Shown here: one piece after another, positions 7,637 to 12,771 of the stretch
Position numbering within the stretch: position 1 is the stretch's first letter
How the letters are laid out: each line of letters opens with the position of its first letter
NCBI GenBank assembly: GCA_029884035.1
Contig: JAOUIM010000053.1
Location: forward strand, 1 to 13,263
DNA length: 13,263 nt
Reading direction: 5' to 3'
Origin: Aquincola sp.
Lineage (GTDB): Bacteria > Pseudomonadota > Gammaproteobacteria > Burkholderiales > Burkholderiaceae_C
Notes under the pieces: generated by a model
Databases searched by the model: none
What the model was told of the DNA's origin: nothing
The model's input: the letters and a program-made list of their open reading frames with translations, nothing else
Translations under genes and position numbers: made by a program

Positions 7637-7676
7637 TGCGCGACAATCGCGCGGTTTGCGCGATCATCGATCGCTT
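7637..7676. promoter_or_regulatory. Candidate IclR/PcaR-type operator: two 20-bp direct repeats
   Basis: Two 20-bp units (7637-7656 and 7657-7676) agree at 15 of 20 positions, both starting TGCGCGA. They lie one after the other, so the sites are about two helical turns apart. The 15-base cores (7638-7652 and 7658-7672) match the PcaR box GTTCGATAATCGCAC, as I recall it, at 11 and 10 positions. A 7-bp inverted repeat ATCGCGC/GCGCGAT with a 5-bp spacer (7646-7664) bridges the two units. The array ends 14 bp before the IclR start codon and lies about 53 to 92 bp upstream of the predicted start of the transporter transcript. That suits activation of the operon and self-repression of the regulator, but remains a prediction. 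Confidence 0.5.
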
Positions 7677-7690
7677 TGCGGGTAATTCCC

Positions 7691-8482
7691 ATGCCGGCCC
7701 GGACCGTTGCCCATGCTGCTGCCGAGATCGAACGCCGCGACCTGATCGAAGGCCTGGGCAAGGGGCTGCGCGTGATCGAAGCGTTCGACGAGGACCACTC
7801 GCAGCTGACCGCGAGCCAGGTCGCCGAGCGTGCCGACATCACGCGCACCGCGGCGAGACGCTACCTCCTGAGCCTGGTGCACTTCGGCTACGCGACCACC
7901 GACGGCAAGCAGTTCTGGCTCGCGCCGCGCGTGCTGCGCCTCGGCCAGAGCTACCTCGGCGCCGCCCGGCTGCCGCGGCTGGTGCAGCCCTTCATCCAGC
8001 GCGTCGCGGTGCAGATCGGGCACACCGTCAACGCGAGCGTGCTCGATGGCCACGAGGTGGTCTACATCGCGCGCTCGAGCCCGCCGCGCTGGGTGACGAT
8101 CGGCTACGGGGTCGGCGTTCGAATCCCGGCGCATGTGGTCACTCCGGGATTCGTGGTGCTGGCTACGCTCGACGACGATGCGTTCGAGGACTGGCTCGAC
8201 GAGCATGAGTTCGCCTCCTTCACGCCGCACACCGTGGTCAGCAGGGCGATGTTCCGCGCCCAGGTGCGGCAGGCCCGGGCGCTGGGCTACTGGCACACCG
8301 AGCAGCAGCTCGACGCCGGCCTGCGCGGCGTCGCGGTGGCACTGATCGACCGCAAGGGGCGCTGCCGCGGCGCGGTGGGCTCGACGATGCCGATGACGGC
8401 CTACCGCAGCAGCGAGCACATGCTCAAGACGGTGCTGCCGCCGCTGCAGGAGGCGGCGCAGGCGCTGCGGCCGTTGCTCTAG
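7691..8482 (+). CDS. IclR-family transcriptional regulator, PcaR/PobR-like
   Basis: A 263-residue regulator. An N-terminal winged helix-turn-helix spans about 18-85; its recognition part (TASQVAERADITRTAARRYLLSLVHFGY, 40-67) and the phrase GLGKGLRVIEAF (21-32) resemble the PcaR/PcaU/PobR branch, which controls beta-ketoadipate and hydroxybenzoate genes. The C-terminal effector domain (about 95-263) has VVYIARS (123-129), a region IPAHVVTPGFVVLATL (145-160) where the family usually has a P-A-x-C-T-x-x-G-R-x-L-L-A type sequence, and QLDAGLRGVAVALIDRKG (206-223). The departure in the first of these could mean a different ligand. The start is an ATG without a clear Shine-Dalgarno; an in-frame TTG 15 bases upstream is an alternative. 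It diverges from the transporter operon and most likely controls it and itself. Confidence 0.9.
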   Translation: MPARTVAHAAAEIERRDLIEGLGKGLRVIEAFDEDHSQLTASQVAERADITRTAARRYLLSLVHFGYATTDGKQFWLAPRVLRLGQSYLGAARLPRLVQPFIQRVAVQIGHTVNASVLDGHEVVYIARSSPPRWVTIGYGVGVRIPAHVVTPGFVVLATLDDDAFEDWLDEHEFASFTPHTVVSRAMFRAQVRQARALGYWHTEQQLDAGLRGVAVALIDRKGRCRGAVGSTMPMTAYRSSEHMLKTVLPPLQEAAQALRPLL

Positions 8483-8511
8483 GCCCCGCAGCGCTTGACG
8501 CGCCTCAACCG

Positions 8512-8526
8512 GCCGCGCGCCGCGGC
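8512..8526 (+). terminator. Short GC-rich stem-loop between the regulator and the usp gene
   Basis: GCCGCG (8512-8517) and CGCGGC (8521-8526) can form a six-pair stem with a three-base loop, 29 bp after the regulator stop. It is followed by AATCTAG and not a T-run, so it is a weak terminator at best and may be a chance product of GC-rich sequence. If real, it would separate the two plus-strand genes. Confidence 0.22.
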
Positions 8527-8568
8527 AATCTAGATTCGCATGCACCGACCGGCCTGCGGAGACGCCCG

Positions 8569-9012
8569 ATGATCAAGAACCTGCTCGTTCCCCTGGACGG
8601 CACCGACCTTTCGGAGCGCGCGATGCGCGAGAGCATCGAACTGGCACGTCAGCTCGGCGCATCGATCACCGGGTTCGTCGCCGAGCCCGATGTGCCGCTG
8701 CCCCACATGGGCAAGAACATGGCGCAATACAGGCAGGAGCGCGATGCCCACCAGGTGGTGACCGACACCCATGCACATGCGCTGCTGGCGCAGTTCGGCG
8801 AGCGCGCGCAGCAGGCCGGCGTGCCCTTCACCGCGCGCCACCAGATCACCGACCGCGTCGACGCGGCGATCGTCGATCTCGCCGAGCAACTCGAGGACGG
8901 CCTGATCGTAATGGTCACCCACGGGCGCGGCGTCTTCGCCGGGCTGCTGTTCGGCTCGCACACGCGCAACGTGATGGCATTGACCAAGGTTCCGCTGCTC
9001 GTCCTGCACTGA
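8569..9012 (+). CDS. Universal stress protein (UspA family)
   Basis: A 147-residue single-domain cytoplasmic Usp. It begins MIKNLLVPLDGTDLSERAM, the family's first strand and the acidic loop that contacts nucleotide. It ends with the nucleotide-binding region VTHGRGVFAGLLFGSHTRNVMALTKVPLLVLH (116-147). In ATP-binding members that region reads G-x2-G-x9-G-S/T; here the second Gly (119) and the Gly-Ser near 129-130 are present, but Val116 replaces the first Gly, so nucleotide binding is likely but not certain. GGAGA (8558-8562) sits 6 bases before the ATG, a good ribosome binding site. It lies 86 bp after the IclR gene on the same strand and meets the aroQ-like gene tail to tail. I see no direct link to the catabolic genes. 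Confidence 0.9.
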   Translation: MIKNLLVPLDGTDLSERAMRESIELARQLGASITGFVAEPDVPLPHMGKNMAQYRQERDAHQVVTDTHAHALLAQFGERAQQAGVPFTARHQITDRVDAAIVDLAEQLEDGLIVMVTHGRGVFAGLLFGSHTRNVMALTKVPLLVLH

Positions 9013-9057
9013 GGGCGCGCCGCCGCCCGCGCGGCAGCCCCGGCGGGGACGCAGGCC

Positions 9058-9504
9058 TCAGCGCGAGGTCACGGCGGAGACCGCAGCGCGCAGCGCGAGC
9101 AGGTAGCTGTCGACGCCGAAGCCGCAGATCTGGCCGCGCACGATCTCGGCGAACACCGAGACATGGCGGAACGGCTCGCGCGCGTGGATGTTGCTCATGT
9201 GCAGCTCGACGACCGGGCAGGTCAGGATCGCAAGCGCGTCGCGGATGCCGTAGCTGTAGTGCGTCCAGGCGCCGGCGTTGATCAGCACCGCGTCCTTGCC
9301 TTCGGCATAGGCCTGGTGGATGCGCTCGGCCATCGCGCCTTCGTGGTTGGTCTGGAAGCATTCGACCTGCGCGCCCAGCTCCTTGCCCAGCGCCTTCAAC
9401 TGCTTGTCGATCTGCGCCAGCGTGATCGTTCCGTATTGCTTGGGGTCGCGCTTGCCGAACATGTTGTGATTGATGCCGTGCAGCATCAGGACTTTGAGTG
9501 CCAT
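9058..9504 (-). CDS. aroQ: Type II 3-dehydroquinate dehydratase (AroQ-like)
   Basis: A 148-residue protein of the small dodecameric dehydroquinase family, which converts 3-dehydroquinate to 3-dehydroshikimate by anti elimination through an enolate. Catalytic positions are kept: Asn12, Arg19 and Tyr24 in the lid region, Asn76, His82, Glu100, His102 and Arg113, within FQTNHEGAMAERIH (50-63), INAGAWTHYSYGIRDAL (75-91) and VELHMSNIHAREPFRHVS (99-116). The first motif is unusual: LHGINHNMFGKRDPKQYG where most members have L-N-G-P-N-L-N-L-L-G-x-R-E-P-x-x-Y-G, and the usual Pro after Asn76 is Ala. It starts 7 bp after the oxidoreductase stop in a three-gene operon with an aroE-like gene. This grouping suggests quinate/shikimate degradation or a related ring substrate rather than biosynthesis; I infer that. 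Confidence 0.88.
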   Translation of the reverse strand: MALKVLMLHGINHNMFGKRDPKQYGTITLAQIDKQLKALGKELGAQVECFQTNHEGAMAERIHQAYAEGKDAVLINAGAWTHYSYGIRDALAILTCPVVELHMSNIHAREPFRHVSVFAEIVRGQICGFGVDSYLLALRAAVSAVTSR

Positions 9505-9511
9505 GTCGTGC

Positions 9512-10558
9512 TCAGTGGAGTTCGATCGTCGATCCCGATTGTGCCGCTGCGACGATCGCCTCGGTCACGCGCAGATTGGCGAGGCCGTCGCGGGCGCTGA
9601 CCAACGGCGCCACCTCGCCGCGGGCGACCGCGCCGAAGTGCTCCATCTGGCGCTGGATCGGATCTTCGCGCACCACGTCGACCATGCCGACCTCGAACGG
9701 CTTCCACCACGAGCGGTCCTCCGCGCGCGGGTACGTCCTCAGCCGCATCGTCGGCACGCCCAGCGACCCGCGGGTGCCCGCGACGACGTAGCAGTCCTCG
9801 TCGTCGTACGTCGGGTAGGCCTTGTTCTCCTGGCTCGTCTGCTCCCAGCTCTTCGGGCTCGCGGCGGTGTCCGACAGCAGGAAACTGCCGAGCGCACCGC
9901 CGGCAAAACGCAGGTTGATCACCACCGTGTCCTCCACCGGGAAGCCGCGCACCGCGTGCGACCGGATCGCCTGCACCGCGACGATCTCGCCGCACAGCAT
10001 GCGCAGGTTGTGCACCTCGTGGATCATGTTGAGCAGGATCGGACCAGCGCCGGGCTCGCGCCTCCAGGGCGCGTCGGTGAAGTAATGGTCGGGCTTGAGG
10101 AACATCGCGGTCCCGGTCACCGCAACCAGCCGTCCCAGCGCGCCCGAGTCGACCACGCGTCGTGCCGCGGCCATGATCGGGCTGTGCGCACGGTGGTGGC
10201 CGATCAGCACCCGGGCCCGCGCCTGCTCGGCGGCGTGCACGATGGCCTGGCCATCGCCCACCGTGCTGGCGATCGGCTTTTCGAGCAGGATCGGCAGGCG
10301 CGCGGCAATGCACGCGAGCGCCTGGCTCAGGTGCAGCACGTTGGGGGTGGCCAGCACGATGCCGTCCGGCGGGTCGCGCTCCAACAGTTCGGACAGCGAC
10401 CGATACAGCGGCACGCCGGCGGCCGCAGCAGTCACCTGCGCCTCCGGCGACGGGTCGACGATCGCGGACAGCGAGACGGTGCCGCTGCGCTGCGCCGCGC
10501 CGATGTGGGCGCGGCCGATGGTCCCGGCGCCGGCGACCGCGACCCTGGTCCTGCTCAT
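9512..10558 (-). CDS. Gfo/Idh/MocA-family NAD(P)-dependent oxidoreductase
   Basis: A 348-residue dehydrogenase of the glucose-fructose oxidoreductase/inositol dehydrogenase family, which oxidises or reduces sugar-like and cyclitol hydroxyls. The Rossmann fold begins VAVAGAGTIGRAHIGA (6-21), with the G-x-G-x2-G at 10-15 and Asp35 after the second strand, suggesting NAD use. The family's EKP motif is at 93-95 (LLEKPIAST), with Lys94 as the conserved active-site lysine. The second active-site segment reads LLNMIHEVHNLRML (175-188), with His180 at the usual catalytic His and His183 where the related I-N-x-I-H-D-I-D pattern has Asp. Its ATG overlaps the aroE-like stop as ATGA, and the aroQ-like gene follows 7 bp after its stop. 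Partnership with the two shikimate-type enzymes suggests a polyhydroxylated ring acid such as quinate as substrate, which is only a hypothesis. Confidence 0.88.
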   Translation of the reverse strand: MSRTRVAVAGAGTIGRAHIGAAQRSGTVSLSAIVDPSPEAQVTAAAAGVPLYRSLSELLERDPPDGIVLATPNVLHLSQALACIAARLPILLEKPIASTVGDGQAIVHAAEQARARVLIGHHRAHSPIMAAARRVVDSGALGRLVAVTGTAMFLKPDHYFTDAPWRREPGAGPILLNMIHEVHNLRMLCGEIVAVQAIRSHAVRGFPVEDTVVINLRFAGGALGSFLLSDTAASPKSWEQTSQENKAYPTYDDEDCYVVAGTRGSLGVPTMRLRTYPRAEDRSWWKPFEVGMVDVVREDPIQRQMEHFGAVARGEVAPLVSARDGLANLRVTEAIVAAAQSGSTIELH

Positions 10559-11379
10559 GCCAGCGGCACCGTGAGCTGATCGATCACCGGGCGCGTGTCG
10601 GGCCGCACGCCGCGCCACCAGACGAACGCTTCGGCGGCCTGCTCGACCAGCATGCCCACGCCGTCGGCGCACCGAGCGGCACCGGCCTCACGCGCCAGCC
10701 GCAGGAAGGGCGTCAGGCCCTTGCCGTAGACCATGTCGTAGGCCAATGCCGCGTTGCCGAAGACCGCGGCGGGCACCGGCGGCAGGACGGCGTTCAGGCT
10801 CGCCGAGGTGCCGTTGATCACGACGTCGAAGCCCTGCTCGTGCGCCAGGTCCGTGTAGCCGCAGGCGGTGACCCGGCCCCGAGCACTGAACTGGCCGGCG
10901 AGCGTCTGCGCGGTGGCGACGGTGCGGTTGGCAATCACCACCTCGGTGGTGGCGCGAGCCAGGATCGGCGGCACCGCGCCGCGCACCGCGCCGCCGGCGC
11001 CGAGGCACAGCACACGCCGCCCCCGCAGCGACACGCCGAGGTTGCGCTCGATGTCGTGAACCAGTCCCACGCCGTCGAAGTTCTCGGCCTCGATGCGGCT
11101 GCCGGTGAACTTCAGCGCGTTGGCAGCGCCCGCGATGCGTGCCGCCTCATGGCGATCGGTGGCCAGCTCGAAGGCCTGCACCTTGAACGGCACCGTCACG
11201 TTGAGGCCCTTGCCGAGCGCGTCTCGGAACGCGAGCGCGGCTGCCGCAAATCCATCGAGCGGCCCTTCGATGCGCGTGTACTCGATGTCCTCGCCCAGCG
11301 CACGTGCGAACGCGGTGTGGATCAGCGGCGACTTGCTGTGGGCGATCGGATTGCCGATGACGGCGTAGCGGTCGGTCAT
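10555..11379 (-). CDS. aroE: Shikimate dehydrogenase family protein (AroE-like)
   Basis: A 274-residue protein of normal AroE length. AroE enzymes reduce 3-dehydroshikimate to shikimate with NADPH; paralogues act on quinate and related compounds. Substrate-site residues seen are Ser15 and Ser17 (AHSKSP), Thr62 and Lys66 (NVTVPFK, Lys66 catalytic), Asn87, Asp102 and Gln247 (GMLVEQAAEAF). The motif around Asp102 is N-F-D, with Phe101 where the family has a conserved Thr. The cofactor site has GAGGA (127-131) and NRT (151-153), typical of NADP use. The start is ATG giving MTDRYAVIGNPIAHSKSP; longer in-frame starts upstream are in unrelated-looking sequence. It is first in the operon and divergent from flhD. 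The company it keeps and Phe101 argue for a catabolic or specialised paralogue rather than the housekeeping enzyme. Confidence 0.9.
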   Translation of the reverse strand: MTDRYAVIGNPIAHSKSPLIHTAFARALGEDIEYTRIEGPLDGFAAAALAFRDALGKGLNVTVPFKVQAFELATDRHEAARIAGAANALKFTGSRIEAENFDGVGLVHDIERNLGVSLRGRRVLCLGAGGAVRGAVPPILARATTEVVIANRTVATAQTLAGQFSARGRVTACGYTDLAHEQGFDVVINGTSASLNAVLPPVPAAVFGNAALAYDMVYGKGLTPFLRLAREAGAARCADGVGMLVEQAAEAFVWWRGVRPDTRPVIDQLTVPLA

Positions 11380-11654
11380 GGGGTTCTCACGGGCGGCAAG
11401 GCGGCGGGCGCCGAGTGCCAGCGGCACTGCAAGGCAACTGCGCAATTGTGCCGCTCGCGCGGGCATGCCGCCTTCGGGTCGTGAACGATCGCACGAGCCA
11501 CGCATGCAATGCGCACGCGTGTAGGAAGTTGCCCGACAACGTCGATGGAAGAACGCGGACTCAAGTCATGGTGCGCGGCCCCTGCATGCGCAGTCGAGTG
11601 CTGCCTAAAGTTCATTCCAACGCGATTCATCGCATTGCCCCCGGAGCCTCGAAC
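11380..11654. promoter_or_regulatory. Divergent intergenic region between aroE-like operon and flhDC
   Basis: This 275-bp region must carry the promoters of both the aroE-like operon (leftward) and flhDC (rightward). Seen in it are a near-palindrome GCGCAATTGTGC (11440-11451), an inverted repeat CGCAT-GCA-ATGCG (11501-11513), GTTG-N5-CAAC (11528-11540) and TAAAGTT (11606-11612). The last looks like a sigma-28 -35 element but has no good -10 at the right distance. GGAG at 11643-11646 is the flhD ribosome binding site, 8 bases from the ATG. I find no clear open reading frame and no good sigma-70 pair. Regulators of flagellar master operons often bind such long leaders; which ones act here is not visible. 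Confidence 0.5.
11440..11451. promoter_or_regulatory. Candidate operator palindrome upstream of the aroE-like operon
   Basis: GCGCAATTGTGC is a 12-bp imperfect palindrome with one mismatched pair, centred about 66 bp before the aroE-like start. It lies inside a wider inverted arrangement, GGCA (11433-11436) and TGCC (11449-11452). The position suits a regulator of the leftward operon. No regulator family can be assigned from this alone. Confidence 0.28.
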
Positions 11655-11978
11655 ATGACCGCCGACCAGATCCTCGCCGAAATCCGCGAAGCCAACCTGT
11701 CGTACCTGATGCTCGCGCAAAGCCTGATCCGGGCCGACCGCGAGCAGGCGCTGTACCGGCTGGGCGTCAGCGAGGACACCGCGACGATGATCGGTGCGCT
11801 GACGCCGGCGCAGATCATGAAGATCGCGCAGACCAACACCCTGCTGTGCCGTTTCCGCATGGACGACGACATCGTCTGGAACCTGCTCACCAGCCACGGC
11901 AAGGCCAGCGCCAACGACAGCGTGGGCCGCCTGCACGCCGCGATCCTGATGGCCGGCCGCCACCAGGAAGCCGCGTAA
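11655..11978 (+). CDS. flhD: Flagellar transcriptional regulator FlhD
   Basis: A 107-residue protein that with FlhC forms the heterohexameric master activator of flagellar class II genes. Characteristic segments are EIREANLSYLMLAQSLIRADREQALYRLGVS (9-39) and LTPAQIMKIAQTNTLLCRFRMDDD (49-72). Cys65 corresponds to the cysteine that joins the two FlhD chains by a disulfide in the Escherichia coli protein. It is somewhat shorter at the C-terminus than the enterobacterial protein, as is usual in betaproteobacteria. The start ATG follows GGAG by 8 bases. flhC begins 15 bp after its stop, so the two are surely one transcript. Upstream control lies in the 275-bp divergent region. Confidence 0.95.
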   Translation: MTADQILAEIREANLSYLMLAQSLIRADREQALYRLGVSEDTATMIGALTPAQIMKIAQTNTLLCRFRMDDDIVWNLLTSHGKASANDSVGRLHAAILMAGRHQEAA

Positions 11979-11993
11979 GAGGGGCCCTTCACC

Positions 11994-12563
11994 ATGCCAC
12001 GTGTCAAGAGCATCCTCACCGAGGCTCGCCAGATCGAGCGCGCAGTCACGCTGATCCAGCTCGGCGCGCGGTTGCAGGTGCTCGAGAGCGAGACCGACCT
12101 CAGCTACGAGCGGCTGCTGCGCCTGTACAAGGAGGTCGCCGGCAAGAGCCCGAGCAAGGGCCAGCTGCCGTTCTCGACCGACTGGTTCATGACCTGGCAG
12201 CCCAACATCCACGCCAGCCTGTTCCTCAACATCCACGAGTACCTGAACAAGGTGGCCGCGCTCGACGAGATCGACGTCGTGATCAAGGCCTACCAGCTGT
12301 ACCTCGAGCAGGTGGCCGCGCAGGGGCTCGAGCCGATGCTGTCGGTCACGCGGGCGTGGCGCCTGGTCAAGTTCGTCGACAACGGCATGCTGACGATGAC
12401 CCGCTGCTCGTCCTGCGGCGGGCATTTCGTCACGCATCCGCACGAGATCGCCAAGCACTACGTGTGCGGTCTGTGCAGCCCGCCGGCACGCGCCGGCAAG
12501 GGAAAGGCCGCGGGCACGCTGCAGATGCTGTCGGCCGCGCCGACTCAAGTCCACGCGCATTGA
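11994..12563 (+). CDS. flhC: Flagellar transcriptional regulator FlhC
   Basis: A 189-residue DNA-binding partner of FlhD. It carries the zinc site of four cysteines at 138, 141, 158 and 161 (CSSC and CGLC), matching the spacing known in the Escherichia coli protein. Other family blocks are ARLQVLESETDLSYERLLRLYKEV (25-48), GQLPFSTDWFMTWQPNIHASLF (56-77) and ITRAWRLVKF-like VTRAWRLVKFVDN (118-130). The start ATG follows a purine-rich GAGGGG (11979-11984) 9 bases upstream, and the gap from flhD is 15 bp. The gene after it is a TonB-dependent receptor and not the mot/che genes often found next in Burkholderiales. The product should activate flagellar export and basal-body genes elsewhere in the genome. 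Confidence 0.96.
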   Translation: MPRVKSILTEARQIERAVTLIQLGARLQVLESETDLSYERLLRLYKEVAGKSPSKGQLPFSTDWFMTWQPNIHASLFLNIHEYLNKVAALDEIDVVIKAYQLYLEQVAAQGLEPMLSVTRAWRLVKFVDNGMLTMTRCSSCGGHFVTHPHEIAKHYVCGLCSPPARAGKGKAAGTLQMLSAAPTQVHAH

Positions 12564-12771
12564 GCCGCGCGCGACGCGCGCGCGAGAACTTCATCACGAG
12601 TGGCCGTGGCGCCGTGAGTGCGCCTGTCGGCACGCGCTCTTTGCACGACAGGGGGCGGAGCGCTGCGCCGAAAATCGTTGGCATCGGGTGCTGGCATTCC
12701 CATGTGCAGACAAACGGGGTCTGCGACCGTCAGCAAGACCGGCCCCGAATGGATCTCCAACGAGTCTGGCC
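12564..12771. other. Intergenic region between flhC and the TonB-dependent receptor gene
   Basis: Directly after the flhC stop, CGCGCG (12566-12571) and CGCGCG (12575-12580) could pair around a three-base loop, but no T-run follows, so a terminator is doubtful. The remaining 190 bp should contain the receptor promoter. I find no convincing -35/-10 pair, no sigma-54 site with correct spacing and no recognisable riboswitch. No small gene is supported. Confidence 0.4.

Noticed and set aside
7548..7690. A small RNA or leader peptide in the divergent intergenic region
   Set aside because: The available space is filled by a promoter and operator-like repeats, and no short frame with a ribosome binding site or a terminator hairpin is seen.
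8495..8536. TTGACG followed by TAGATT as a promoter for the usp gene
   Set aside because: The two hexamers are 30 bp apart, far outside the workable 16-18 bp spacing.
9022..9035. GCCGC-CCGC-GCGGC hairpin between the convergent usp and aroQ-like genes as a bidirectional terminator
   Set aside because: The stem is only five pairs and there is no T-run on either side. Such stems are expected by chance in sequence this GC-rich.
11606..11631. TAAAGTT as a sigma-28 flagellar promoter in front of flhD
   Set aside because: At the expected distance the -10 sequence matches the GCCGATAA consensus at only one position, or about four if the spacer is shortened by two bases. flhDC also normally sits above FliA in the hierarchy.
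12629..12644. A sigma-54-like GG...GC element (CGGCAC with TTGCA) upstream of the TonB receptor
   Set aside because: The GG and GC are 12 bp apart; sigma-54 promoters need 10, and this rule is strict.
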